DNA from: CBDDFS01 sp965227255
GTDB lineage: Bacteria > Bacteroidota > Bacteroidia > Flavobacteriales_E > Vicingaceae
Direction of reading: 5' to 3'
DNA: 64,000 bases
NCBI GenBank assembly: GCA_965227255.1
Contig: CBDDFS010000001.1
Coordinates: 186,001 to 250,000, forward strand
The notes beneath the pieces were generated by a model. It had not been told where the DNA came from and did not search any database. It saw only the letters and a program-made list of their open reading frames with translations. Position 1 is the first letter of the stretch; each line of letters starts with the position of its first letter. The position numbers were made by a program, and so were the translations under genes. Shown one piece after another: positions 16,831 through 26,184 of the stretch.

Positions 16831-18459
16831 ATGTCGAATGCATTTTTCAATGTACCAACACCTAAGAACGAACCTGTAAAAGGTTATGCTCCGGGTTCTC
16901 CGGAGAGAAAAGAATTGATCGAGGCTTTAAAGTCCTTGAAAAGTCAGAAAGCCGATATTCCGATGTACATCGGAAGTGAGGAAGTAAGAACTGGAAACAC
17001 CTTCAGCATGCATCCGCCTCATGAGTTATCTCATGATCTAGGAGTTTATCACAGAGGAGATAAAAGTCATGTTGAGAAGGCCATTGATGTCGCATTGGAA
17101 GCAAGAGAAAAATGGGCTAATACAAGTTGGGAAGCAAGAGCATCTATCTTCCTGAAAGCTGCCGAATTGCTTGCCGGTCCGTTCAGAGCTAAAATGAATG
17201 CTGCCACCATGTTGTGCCAATCGAAGAATGCATTCCAGGCAGAAATCGATGCTGCTTGTGAAATGATCGACTTCTTCCGATTTAATGTCCACTACATGAC
17301 TGAGATCTATAAGGACCAACCTCAAAGTGCGGATGGAATATGGAACAGACTTGAATACAGACCGCTCGAAGGTTTCGTTTTTGCCATTACTCCTTTCAAT
17401 TTCACATCGATTGCCGCCAATCTTCCTGCTTCTGCAGCCATGATGGGTAATGTTGTGGTTTGGAAGCCGGCTGACTCACAGATCTATTCAGCCAATGTTG
17501 TGATGGAATTGTTCAAGGCTGCCGGATTACCTGATGGTGTAATAAACCTTGTTTATACCGATGGACCGGATGCCGGTGACGTCGTATTCAATCATCCCGA
17601 TTTCTCTGGTCTTCATTTTACCGGAAGTACAGCTGTATTCCAGCATCTTTGGAAAGAGATCGGAACAAACATCAGCAAGTACAAAACCTATCCAAGAATA
17701 GTAGGCGAAACTGGAGGAAAGGATTTCATCATGGTTCACTCTTCTTCGGATGCTAAAGAAGTTTCTACAGCCATTACAAGAGGTGCTTTTGAATTCCAGG
17801 GACAAAAATGTTCTGCGGCCTCAAGAGCCTATGTGCCAAGCAATCTTTGGGATGAAGTAATAAGCAGCGTGGTAGAAGATGTGAAGTCTTTTAAAATGGG
17901 TAGCCCTGAAGACTTCTCGAATTTTGTGAATGCCGTGATCGATGAGAGAGCCTTTGATAAGATAGCCGGTTATATCGATATCGCGAAAAACAGCAGTGAC
18001 GCAAAAATCATTGCCGGTGGTAATTACAGCAAAGAGAAGGGATACTTCATTGAGCCGACTGTTGTGGTAGCAAAAGATCCCAAGTTCACCACGATGTGCG
18101 AGGAGATCTTTGGTCCGGTAATTACAATTTACCAATACGACGAGAACAAATACGAAGAGACACTGGAATTGGTCGACAGCACTTCACCATACGCTCTTAC
18201 TGGTGCAATTTTTGGAAGGGACCGATACGCTGTGGAAGTGGCCGTAAAAGCATTGGAGAACAGTGCCGGAAACTTCTACATCAACGATAAACCGACAGGC
18301 GCTGTAGTCGGACAACAGCCATTTGGTGGAGCAAGAGCATCGGGAACGAATGACAAGGCCGGCGCCATGCAGAACCTCATGAGATGGGTATCTGCAAGGA
18401 CGATCAAGGAAACATTTGTACCACCTAAAGACTACAGATATCCATTCCTTGCTGAATAG
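16831..18459 (+). CDS. pruA: L-glutamate gamma-semialdehyde (P5C) dehydrogenase
   Basis: A 542-residue aldehyde dehydrogenase of the P5CDH class, oxidising glutamate-gamma-semialdehyde to glutamate with NAD+, the second step of proline catabolism. The general base is E293 in GETGGKDF and the nucleophile C327 in GQKCSAASRAYV. The stretch RPLEGFVFAITPFNFT and the ending TFVPPKDYRYPFL are typical of the long P5CDH group. No proline dehydrogenase gene is adjacent in this window. Own promoter and monocistronic or read through into the DivIC-like gene. Confidence 0.94.
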   Translation: MSNAFFNVPTPKNEPVKGYAPGSPERKELIEALKSLKSQKADIPMYIGSEEVRTGNTFSMHPPHELSHDLGVYHRGDKSHVEKAIDVALEAREKWANTSWEARASIFLKAAELLAGPFRAKMNAATMLCQSKNAFQAEIDAACEMIDFFRFNVHYMTEIYKDQPQSADGIWNRLEYRPLEGFVFAITPFNFTSIAANLPASAAMMGNVVVWKPADSQIYSANVVMELFKAAGLPDGVINLVYTDGPDAGDVVFNHPDFSGLHFTGSTAVFQHLWKEIGTNISKYKTYPRIVGETGGKDFIMVHSSSDAKEVSTAITRGAFEFQGQKCSAASRAYVPSNLWDEVISSVVEDVKSFKMGSPEDFSNFVNAVIDERAFDKIAGYIDIAKNSSDAKIIAGGNYSKEKGYFIEPTVVVAKDPKFTTMCEEIFGPVITIYQYDENKYEETLELVDSTSPYALTGAIFGRDRYAVEVAVKALENSAGNFYINDKPTGAVVGQQPFGGARASGTNDKAGAMQNLMRWVSARTIKETFVPPKDYRYPFLAE

Positions 18460-18490
18460 GCTAACAGTCGACTGTTAAAACTTTAGAATC

Positions 18491-18528
18491 AAAGGCGGTT
18501 TGAGAAATCAGATCGCCTTTAATTTTAT
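18491..18528 (+). terminator. Possible weak terminator after pruA
   Basis: Arms AAAGGCG (18491-18497) and CGCCTTT (18514-18520) with a 16-base loop, followed by AATTTTAT. The stem is short and the T-run interrupted, so termination would be partial; it lies just before the GTG of the next gene. Confidence 0.4.
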
Positions 18529-18531
18529 ATC

Positions 18532-18822
18532 GTGCTTAAAAAGGTGCCTCCATATCTCAAAAACAAGTATGCTGTTACCAGCCTTGTTTTTATTTTCTGG
18601 TTAACATTCTTCGACCAAAACAACTGGCTGATGCAGTTCCAGAACAAATGGGAATTATGGGAGCTTGAAGATGACAAGGAATATTATCAGGTTAAAATCA
18701 AACAGACCAGAGAAGACCTTAAAGAGCTGACATCTGATATGGAGAACCTTGAGAGGTTTGCCAGGGAGAAATATCTGATGAAGAGAGACAATGAAGAAGT
18801 CTTTGTTTTTGTCTACGAATAA
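18532..18822 (+). CDS. FtsB/DivIC-like septum formation initiator
   Basis: A 96-residue protein: short basic N-terminus, one membrane helix (about residues 14-30, SLVFIFWLTFF), then a periplasmic coiled coil (residues 40-78) and the family motif LERFAREKYLMKRDNEEVFVF. This is the DivIC/FtsB architecture of the divisome, which pairs with FtsL and FtsQ. The GTG start at 18532 fits the expected length. It lies 46 bp ahead of mutA, which has its own -7 box. Confidence 0.88.
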   Translation: MLKKVPPYLKNKYAVTSLVFIFWLTFFDQNNWLMQFQNKWELWELEDDKEYYQVKIKQTREDLKELTSDMENLERFAREKYLMKRDNEEVFVFVYE

Positions 18823-18844
18823 TCCATAAGCCCTTCTTATTTTT

Positions 18845-18852
18845 TACTTTTG
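18845..18852 (+). promoter_or_regulatory. -7 promoter box for mutA
   Basis: TACTTTTG, exact TAnnTTTG match 16 bp before the mutA ATG at 18869. Confidence 0.6.
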
Positions 18853-18868
18853 GCCTCTAATCGAGCCT

Positions 18869-20002
18869 ATGACGAAGTTATTTGAGGAATTCGGTCCGGT
18901 GACCGACCAGGAATGGATTGATAAGATCACTCAGGATCTCAAGGGAAAAAGCATTGAGGATATTGCCAAAAACAGGCCGTATGAAGATATCGACCTCAAA
19001 GTCTTTTATACGTTGTCGGATGCTCCGGAGACACTGGAGGTATTGATGAATAACGACTGGAAGATCAGTGATGAGGAAATGTATCTCGAGTCGACCATGG
19101 CTGATCCCATCCATCACCTCTTGACAATGGGTGATTGGATGACGGGAGAGGAGGAAAAAGATTTTGAGTCCTTTATTTCCATGTACAAGAATGAATCTGG
19201 AGAGAAAAAGCTCGGTATTACCGCTTCCATTTATCACCTGGCCGGAGCTTCAGCCATTAATGAATTAGCATTGGTCCTGGCTCATACCAATGAGTTCTTC
19301 AATGTTTTGAACAACGAAAAGATGCTTCAGGATGACTTTCTGGGCAACCTGACCGTGAGAGTTGGAATCGGCAGCGATTACTTTATGGAAATTGCCAAAT
19401 TGAGAGCCATCCGAATTCTGGTCAGACAACTGGCAAGATCTTATGGTATAAAAGATGACATTGCTTTTACCCTGTATGGAAAAAATGGACTGATCTCATA
19501 CTCAACCAAAGATGCCGACACGAATATTCTTCGGGCAACCACGGCCTGCATGTCGGGTGTTATTGGCGGTTGTGATAATCTGATACTACAACCACACGAC
19601 AGATTAGGCAAGGATTTTCACGAGTTTGGCGACAGAATAGCAAGGAATATTCAGCTCATGATGAAACATGAAGGTCATCTAGACAAGGTCGCGGATGCAG
19701 GTGCCGGTTCGTATTTTATTGAGTGGCTGACAAAGGAAATTTCTTCAATGGCCTGGGAGAAGTTCAAAGAAATTGAAGACCAGGGTGGACTGATTAGGTC
19801 TTTCAAAGAAGGAAAGATCCAGAATCTGATTGAAAAAGATGCCGATAAAAGACTGGAATCCTTTAATTCAGGAGAAGATGTCTTCATTGGCATCAATAAA
19901 TATGAAAATCCCGGCAAAGGCCTTGAACGAGTCAAAGACAAATTTGTGAGTGGTACGAAATACAAAAGTCTCGCACCTCTCATTCTTGAAGACAAGATGT
20001 GA
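18869..20002 (+). CDS. mutA: Methylmalonyl-CoA mutase small subunit (short form)
   Basis: A 377-residue homologue of the TIM-barrel part of methylmalonyl-CoA mutase. Conserved elements include GSDYFMEIAKLRAIRILV, then ATTACMSGVIGGCDNLIL and DAGAGSYFIEWLTKEI. It has no B12-binding domain and is shorter than typical MutA subunits (about 450-640 residues), keeping essentially the barrel alone. In heterodimeric mutases the small subunit is catalytically inactive and stabilises MutB. MutB is 3.3 kb downstream with two other genes between. The following membrane-protein gene overlaps it by 4 bp (GTGA). Confidence 0.9.
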   Translation: MTKLFEEFGPVTDQEWIDKITQDLKGKSIEDIAKNRPYEDIDLKVFYTLSDAPETLEVLMNNDWKISDEEMYLESTMADPIHHLLTMGDWMTGEEEKDFESFISMYKNESGEKKLGITASIYHLAGASAINELALVLAHTNEFFNVLNNEKMLQDDFLGNLTVRVGIGSDYFMEIAKLRAIRILVRQLARSYGIKDDIAFTLYGKNGLISYSTKDADTNILRATTACMSGVIGGCDNLILQPHDRLGKDFHEFGDRIARNIQLMMKHEGHLDKVADAGAGSYFIEWLTKEISSMAWEKFKEIEDQGGLIRSFKEGKIQNLIEKDADKRLESFNSGEDVFIGINKYENPGKGLERVKDKFVSGTKYKSLAPLILEDKM

Positions 20003-21324
20003 ATCAATATTCCTCTAAAAGTTTTCTTCTCTCGTTCTTTCTGATAAACCTCGTGCTTTCTTCGTTTTATCTTGACGACAGGCGAAATCCGAATTCAACA
20101 TCACGAGTACTTCAGGTGGCTTCTATTTCTGAAAGAGGCAGCCTGAATATCGATGACAGAAAAGATCAAAGCCTTGACAAGGCCTTTGTGAATGATCACT
20201 ACTACCCTCTTCAGCCACCCATGCCAACTTTTATCGTTTTTCCTTTTTATGAGATGTTAAGAGCTATTGGCGTGTCCCATTCATTTGAAGAAGATCAGGG
20301 ACGTTCTATATTCAAATTGGGCTCCTTTATTATCGGCAGTCTGCCCTTCACTCTGCTGTTGGTATTGCTATTCCAGAGTCTTCGAAGTTCCGGAAGAACA
20401 TTGCTGGCAAGCGTCATTCTTTCCACGCTTCCTCTATACGCTTCACTGTTATTTATCTATTCAGGAGTATTCTACTCTCACCTTTTGGTAGCTCTATGCA
20501 TCTACCTTTCATATATCTGGATCTCAAAAGGAAAATTTGCCCTTTCTGCCGGTTTTCTGAGTGGAGTGGCCTTTTTTTCAGAATATCTCACAGCGGTGAT
20601 ATTTGCAATATGGTTCTTTCAATTGCTTTATAAAAAAGAAACGAGGGCTGCTTTTTACTATGCTCTGGGATTATTACCATTCATTTTAGGTTTTATGGCC
20701 TACAATTACGCCACAACAGGTCATGCTTTGCACACAGTTTACTCCTACAATGTGGCTTATAATATGACAAATGTTGGCTTCACTTATCCGGATCTTGGTG
20801 CCTTAAAAGATATGTTGATCAGTCCATGGAGAGGAGCCTTCATTTTCATGCCTGTATTGATTCCAGCTCTTTTCGCCATGAATTGGAAATGGCCCGGCTT
20901 CAGATCATTTGTTTCGAATCAAAGTCTGCTTCCGGCATTGATCTTCACTTTAGTATTGTCTTCGTACGAAGAATGGCATGGAGGATGGACCTTCGGTCCG
21001 CGTTATTTGATTCCGGCTATGATCCTGTTTCTGGCAGGTATATTGACCAAAATCAATCTCGAAAAATGGCAAAAGTGGTTATTCTGGATTCCGGTTTCGC
21101 TTGGAATGATCTATTCCGTTATGGCAAAAGTGACCGTAGGCTATGATATTCCTTCAAAGTTCTTCTATCCCATCGTCTATATTTTGGGGAAATTGAAAAA
21201 CAGAGAATTCCTTGAAACGGGATTTTTTAGCGATGCACATACTTCAGCCATGGTTTTCTGCGTTCTAATCCTGATCTCTTTTATTCTTATGTTCGCCATG
21301 AGTCGGATGAACGCAAAGGACTGA
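19999..21324 (+). CDS. Polytopic membrane protein, GT-C glycosyltransferase-like
   Basis: A 441-residue protein with about ten predicted membrane helices. After the first helix, the loop holds SRVLQVASISERGSLNID, then DKAFVNDHYYPLQPPMPT, resembling the first periplasmic loop of GT-C glycosyltransferases and related integral membrane proteins that use lipid-linked sugars. Without an aligned catalytic Asp pair the activity is not assured. GTG start at 19999 overlaps the mutA stop, so translation is coupled even though no functional link with the mutase is obvious. Confidence 0.7.
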   Translation: MNQYSSKSFLLSFFLINLVLSSFYLDDRRNPNSTSRVLQVASISERGSLNIDDRKDQSLDKAFVNDHYYPLQPPMPTFIVFPFYEMLRAIGVSHSFEEDQGRSIFKLGSFIIGSLPFTLLLVLLFQSLRSSGRTLLASVILSTLPLYASLLFIYSGVFYSHLLVALCIYLSYIWISKGKFALSAGFLSGVAFFSEYLTAVIFAIWFFQLLYKKETRAAFYYALGLLPFILGFMAYNYATTGHALHTVYSYNVAYNMTNVGFTYPDLGALKDMLISPWRGAFIFMPVLIPALFAMNWKWPGFRSFVSNQSLLPALIFTLVLSSYEEWHGGWTFGPRYLIPAMILFLAGILTKINLEKWQKWLFWIPVSLGMIYSVMAKVTVGYDIPSKFFYPIVYILGKLKNREFLETGFFSDAHTSAMVFCVLILISFILMFAMSRMNAKD

Positions 21325-21435
21325 AAGTCAATGATTAACGAATAATTACTGAAGCCGTTGGCAATTCATTGTCAACAGGAGACTTGAATTCTCCTTTCAT
21401 TTTTGACGGCAAATGCGTAATTTAGGAATAAAGCA

Positions 21436-21486
21436 ATCGTATCGGGATTTGATACAGGTGTCTTTAAAATCATTTCCCGATACGAT
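21436..21486. repeat. Inverted repeat with 11-bp perfect arms in a convergent spacer
   Basis: ATCGTATCGGG (21436-21446) and CCCGATACGAT (21476-21486) flank a 29-base loop. It lies between the ends of two convergent genes (21324 and 21511), 24 bp beyond the end of the T9SS cargo gene. It may act as a bidirectional stop or RNA-stabilising hairpin. No long T-run follows on either strand. Confidence 0.6.
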
Positions 21487-21510
21487 CTTCTTCGATTAAT
21501 CGAATTCTTC

Positions 21511-23133
21511 TTACTCGATCAGCACTTTTTCTACTCTGACCTCGTCTTCGTTCTTCATGTGAAGGAAGTACATTCCTTTTTTCAGACTGCTCACATCAAT
21601 TGTATTCCTTTCGTTGTTTCTCAGGAATGACTGTATAACAACCTGTCCGTTCACATTCAGAACCTGTAATTCATAGTCTTTTTGCTCTTGCATTCCGGAC
21701 ACAATAATGTTCAAGTCATTGTCGGTCGGAATTGGCCAAATCTTAAATTCTGCAGGTGACATCGGTGTATCTATTTCAGTCAACCAGTACTGGCAATATC
21801 CAATGTTGTTGTCGAAATAATCCTGCACATATTGAACATCATCCTGGAATTGATCAAAGACATCCAGATAATCCACTCCGTATTTGTTTTCATCGAATGA
21901 AACGACAGTCGCTGCAGACAGTTCTATATATTCTCCTGGCAGAAGATCAAATTTCCCTACACTTCCAATAATTCTTCTATCAAACGGAAATCTTTTCGCA
22001 ATTTGCTCATTCCATTCGGGCTCCAGAGAATCTCTGGGATCACTTGGAAAAACGAAATTGGTTTTCTGATTGGTAGCATTTGTATCCATTGGATGACCAA
22101 CTCCACCTCGTACCAAATGCTCACCATCTTTCCATCTGGCATTCAAATAATTGTAATAATGACTTTGAATAACCGGATCTCCAATGTAAGGATTAAGGCC
22201 TCTTTCATAAAGCATAGTAGACATAAGGTCATGGTTTAGTATCACAGTCCCGGCAAAAGGAATTATGGAATCGTGGCCATTGATGCCTCTGCAATCTTCA
22301 TCGTATCTATCTCCGTTATAAACGTAAAACACATTTAAATTGGTGTCAGTACCTACATAATCGTCATCTGAACAACCCAAATCAAAGTCCTGATGGAAAC
22401 CAACAATCATATCGGTATACTCAGCATTAGATCGGTTAACAATTTTGAATTCAGTAAATAAAGTTTGTTCCAAAACATCATTTGTATTTGTGAAAGCATA
22501 CATCATCATGTGCACTTCCAATGGAAATTTATTCCAGCGATTATTTGATAGTCTATCATCATTGGATATAGTATAGATTGCCATATCTCCTTTTATGCAA
22601 GGATAATCCCCTGCTTCAGGATTGTACATTCCATTTTTATCCCAATCAATAAAGGGAGCCAGGTAAAAATCTTCGCCATTGGTCGTGTCACCATGGGCTG
22701 GCCACGTGGCAATGTCATTCGGCATAGTATAAGATGATTTCCAAAAATTGGCTTTATGATGGTCGATCTGAACCTTGGAAATCTTCCATAGCTTTTTGTA
22801 TTTGGCAGACCATGAAGCGCCATAAGAATCGGCAACCGGTCCTTCACTTCTTGGATTCTGACCATAAGTTGACTCCCACAAACTTGTGTCACCAGTGACT
22901 GAGTTCATGCCAGAAATCCATAAATCAGTCGCATATGTGATACTTCGGTCTACTCCTCCACGGTTAATCTTTTGACCACCCTTATGGGTAATTGTATCTC
23001 CCGTGAGCCATCCATTCGAATAGATCATGGCATTATAGTCATTCACAAAAAGTGAATCTTGTTGAGAAGCGTATTGAGCTTTAAGCAGTGCGAGAGGTGC
23101 TATCAATACTAAGAGGGTAAAAACTTTCTTCAT
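21511..23133 (-). CDS. Secreted protein with T9SS C-terminal sorting domain
   Basis: A 540-residue protein with a signal peptide (MKKVFTLLVLIAPLALLKAQ). The C-terminal 80 residues form a type A T9SS sorting domain: FKIWPIPTDNDLNIIVSG opening, QVLNVNGQVV middle and LKKGMYFLHMKNEDEVRVEK ending. The body is beta-rich, aromatic and Asp/Asn-rich (for example DFDLGCSDDDYVGTDTN, which looks like a calcium-binding region), with no enzyme motif I recognise. It is likely exported through the outer membrane and attached or released. It sits between mutA and mutB on the opposite strand. Confidence 0.88.
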   Translation of the reverse strand: MKKVFTLLVLIAPLALLKAQYASQQDSLFVNDYNAMIYSNGWLTGDTITHKGGQKINRGGVDRSITYATDLWISGMNSVTGDTSLWESTYGQNPRSEGPVADSYGASWSAKYKKLWKISKVQIDHHKANFWKSSYTMPNDIATWPAHGDTTNGEDFYLAPFIDWDKNGMYNPEAGDYPCIKGDMAIYTISNDDRLSNNRWNKFPLEVHMMMYAFTNTNDVLEQTLFTEFKIVNRSNAEYTDMIVGFHQDFDLGCSDDDYVGTDTNLNVFYVYNGDRYDEDCRGINGHDSIIPFAGTVILNHDLMSTMLYERGLNPYIGDPVIQSHYYNYLNARWKDGEHLVRGGVGHPMDTNATNQKTNFVFPSDPRDSLEPEWNEQIAKRFPFDRRIIGSVGKFDLLPGEYIELSAATVVSFDENKYGVDYLDVFDQFQDDVQYVQDYFDNNIGYCQYWLTEIDTPMSPAEFKIWPIPTDNDLNIIVSGMQEQKDYELQVLNVNGQVVIQSFLRNNERNTIDVSSLKKGMYFLHMKNEDEVRVEKVLIE

Positions 23134-23275
23134 AATCTATCGGCTTTCAATACAATTAAAATTACACTACTATATATACAGTCGCAAGCGTTAGTTTTTA
23201 AACGAGGCTTTAAACTCATGAAGTCCCGAAATTCTTTGTTGAAGTCATTTTTTAGTTGAAATTTGCCGTCTTCCA

Positions 23276-25408
23276 ATGTCTATGCACCGATTTAAATTTA
23301 CCGATACCAACCTCGAATTCAACGTCTCCCAGGACAGGGAGGCCAATGAAGATACCTGGACAAGCAGTGAGGGTATTGAGATCAAGAAGCAATTTGGTCC
23401 TGCGGATTCCAAAGAATACGAACATTTAAGCTTCGCAGCGGGCATTGCCCCTTATCTGCGCGGGCCTTATAGTTCGATGTATGTTTCACGACCCTGGACC
23501 ATTCGACAATATGCGGGATTCTCCACCGCCACAGAATCCAACGCATTTTACCGAAGAAACTTGGCAGCCGGACAAAAAGGCCTTTCTGTGGCATTCGATC
23601 TGCCTACCCATCGTGGATATGATTCAGATCACGACAGAGCCAAGGGAGATGTGGGAAAAGCAGGTGTAGCCATCGACTCTGTGCTCGACATGAAGGTACT
23701 ATTTGATCAGATTCCTTTGGATCAGATGAGTGTTTCAATGACAATGAATGGAGCCGTTATTCCCATCATGGCCTTTTATATCGTTGCGGCCGAGGAACAG
23801 GGAGTGCCTACAGAGAAATTGAGCGGAACAATTCAAAACGATATTCTCAAAGAATTCATGGTGAGGAATACCTATATCTACCCTCCTCTTCCATCCATGC
23901 GCATCATTGCCGACATCTTTAAATTTTGTTCAGAGAAGATGCCAAAATTCAATTCCATCTCAGTTTCAGGATATCACATGCATGAAGCAGGTGCTCCGGC
24001 TGATATTGAACTGGCATACACACTGGCAGATGGATTAGAATATGTGAGAACCGGAATTGCGGCCGGTCTTAAGATCGATGAATTTGCTCCGAGAATATCC
24101 TTCTTCTGGGGAATTGGCATGAACCATTTTATGGAAATTGCCAAAATGAGGGCTGCAAGAATGATCTGGGCCAAACTGATCAAACAATTTAATCCACAGA
24201 ATCCAAAATCTATGGCTTTGAGAACCCATTGCCAGACATCGGGATGGAGTTTGACGGAGCAGGACCCTTATAATAATGTAGCCAGAACTTGTTCGGAGGC
24301 CATGGCAGCTGCATTGGGAGGAACACAATCATTGCATACAAATGCATTGGATGAGGCTATAGCCCTTCCTACCGACTTCTCTGCAAGAATTGCAAGAAAT
24401 ACGCAATTGTATATACAGGAAGAAACCGGAATATGTGATGTGGTAGATCCTTGGGGAGGAAGTCATTATGTTGAATACCTGACCCACGAACTCGCACAAA
24501 AGGCCTGGAAGCATATTGAAGAGATTGAGGAGCTTGGAGGTATGGCTAAAGCCATTGAAAGCGGACTTCCCAAACAACGAATTGAAGAGGCCGCGGCCGT
24601 GAGACAAGCCAGAATAGACACAGCTGAAGATGTTATTGTGGGAGTGAATAAATTCACTGTAGATGAAGGAACAGACATCGACCTGCTGGAAGTCGATAAT
24701 TCAAAAGTGCTTTTAGAGCAGGTAGATAGATTGAACAAATTGCGCGATGAAAGGAATGAAGAAGAAGTTCAATCTGCCCTTAAGAATATTACTGAAGCTT
24801 GTGAGAACGGAAGTGGGAACTTACTTGAATTGGCCGTGGAAGCTGCCAGAAAAAGAGCTAGTCTGGGAGAGATCTCCTATGCCATGGAAGAAGCATTTGG
24901 ACGTTACCAGGCAAGAATCAATGCCATTTCGGGTGTATATTCGTCGGTAGCCATGGAGGACAAGGATTTTAAAGACGCATGTGATCTGGCTGACGTTGTT
25001 GCCGAACAGGAAGGACGAAGACCCCGAATTCTGGTTGCGAAGGTCGGACAGGATGGTCATGACCGGGGTGCAAAGGTTATTGCGACCTCATTCGCCGATA
25101 TCGGTTTTGATGTTGATATCGGTCCTTTATTCCAAATGCCTTCTGAGGTTGTTAAACAGGCCATTGAAAACGATGTGCATGTTGTGGGAATATCTTCTCT
25201 CGCGGCAGGACACAAGACCTTGATCCCCGAAATTGTAGACCTGTTGAAGAAAGAAAAGCGCGAAGATATTCTTGTGATTGCCGGAGGAGTCATCCCTCCG
25301 AATGATTATGACTTCCTTTACGAAAAAGGAGTTGCCGGAGTATTTGGTCCGGGCACCAAGATCGCTTTGGCTGCTATTGATATCCTGAACAAATTAAAAT
25401 CCAGTTAA
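23276..25408 (+). CDS. mutB: Methylmalonyl-CoA mutase large (catalytic) subunit
   Basis: A 710-residue catalytic subunit converting methylmalonyl-CoA and succinyl-CoA by a radical rearrangement. The TIM barrel covers about residues 40-555 (RPWTIRQYAGFSTATESNAF is the substrate and B12-facing signature; TNALDEAIALPTDFSARIAR follows). The C-terminal cobalamin domain has the DxHxxG motif in GQDGHDRGAKV, with the lower-ligand histidine, and a GxSxL and GG pattern after it (VGISSLAAGH, VIAGGVIP). The ATG at 23276 gives the expected N-terminus. The following gene starts inside its stop (TAATG). Confidence 0.97.
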   Translation: MSMHRFKFTDTNLEFNVSQDREANEDTWTSSEGIEIKKQFGPADSKEYEHLSFAAGIAPYLRGPYSSMYVSRPWTIRQYAGFSTATESNAFYRRNLAAGQKGLSVAFDLPTHRGYDSDHDRAKGDVGKAGVAIDSVLDMKVLFDQIPLDQMSVSMTMNGAVIPIMAFYIVAAEEQGVPTEKLSGTIQNDILKEFMVRNTYIYPPLPSMRIIADIFKFCSEKMPKFNSISVSGYHMHEAGAPADIELAYTLADGLEYVRTGIAAGLKIDEFAPRISFFWGIGMNHFMEIAKMRAARMIWAKLIKQFNPQNPKSMALRTHCQTSGWSLTEQDPYNNVARTCSEAMAAALGGTQSLHTNALDEAIALPTDFSARIARNTQLYIQEETGICDVVDPWGGSHYVEYLTHELAQKAWKHIEEIEELGGMAKAIESGLPKQRIEEAAAVRQARIDTAEDVIVGVNKFTVDEGTDIDLLEVDNSKVLLEQVDRLNKLRDERNEEEVQSALKNITEACENGSGNLLELAVEAARKRASLGEISYAMEEAFGRYQARINAISGVYSSVAMEDKDFKDACDLADVVAEQEGRRPRILVAKVGQDGHDRGAKVIATSFADIGFDVDIGPLFQMPSEVVKQAIENDVHVVGISSLAAGHKTLIPEIVDLLKKEKREDILVIAGGVIPPNDYDFLYEKGVAGVFGPGTKIALAAIDILNKLKSS

Positions 25409-26184
25409 TGTCGGCATATAACATTGGAATCATCGGTGCCGGGAATGTGGGAAGCCACCTTGCGCGGGCCTTTTCCAATGCCGGGCATAAGATCACCGTA
25501 TTTACCAGACGCGGTGCCACTCATCTTCTCAGTGATGTACATCCCCTGGTATGGACAGAGCATCTGCACACTCTAAAAAGAGGCTTTGACTTTGTAATCA
25601 TTGCCGTGAATGATCACAGTATTGAGGAAGTGGCCAAAGAATTGAAACTGGAAGAAGGAATCCTGCTACATACAAGTGGTAGTACTGATATCGAGATTCT
25701 TAAAAAATCATGCTCACAACCATGTGGGGTTTTCTATCCGTTACAGTCCTTTCAAAAAGACAGAAGTCTGAATTACAAAGAAATTCCAGTCTTTGTTGAG
25801 TCTACCCAAACCAATGATTTGGCTAAAATCCAGGACCTTGCAAAGGCCTTTTCGGGGAATACGGTTGAAATGGACAGCTCTCAGAGAAAGCGTCTTCATC
25901 TCTCTGCCGTGATCGTGAATAATTTCACGAATCATCTTTACCGACTTTCACAAGACTACCTGAATCTGCATAAGCTCAGCTTTCAGCATCTGGTTCCATT
26001 GATCAAGGAAACCGCAGCGCGACTTGAAGAAAACAATGCCTCTGAAATGCAAACAGGTCCGGCAAAAAGAAAAGATCAGGAAATCCTTGATGAGCACATG
26101 CAAATGCTGAAGGAATATCCTGAGATCATGGAGATCTATAAGTTGATGTCGGATTCAATTTCCAATCATTACCACTCGCATTGA
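25408..26184 (+). CDS. Rossmann-fold/DUF2520 oxidoreductase-like protein
   Basis: A 258-residue protein: N-terminal NAD(P)-binding fold (IGIIGAGNVGSHLARAFSN, residues 5-23) resembling F420-dependent NADP reductases and pyrroline-carboxylate reductases, then the all-helical DUF2520 domain (from about residue 125, with HLSAVIVNNFTNHLYRL). The substrate is unknown. It overlaps mutB by one base and the UbiA gene by four, placing it in a tightly coupled operon. Confidence 0.85.
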   Translation: MSAYNIGIIGAGNVGSHLARAFSNAGHKITVFTRRGATHLLSDVHPLVWTEHLHTLKRGFDFVIIAVNDHSIEEVAKELKLEEGILLHTSGSTDIEILKKSCSQPCGVFYPLQSFQKDRSLNYKEIPVFVESTQTNDLAKIQDLAKAFSGNTVEMDSSQRKRLHLSAVIVNNFTNHLYRLSQDYLNLHKLSFQHLVPLIKETAARLEENNASEMQTGPAKRKDQEILDEHMQMLKEYPEIMEIYKLMSDSISNHYHSH

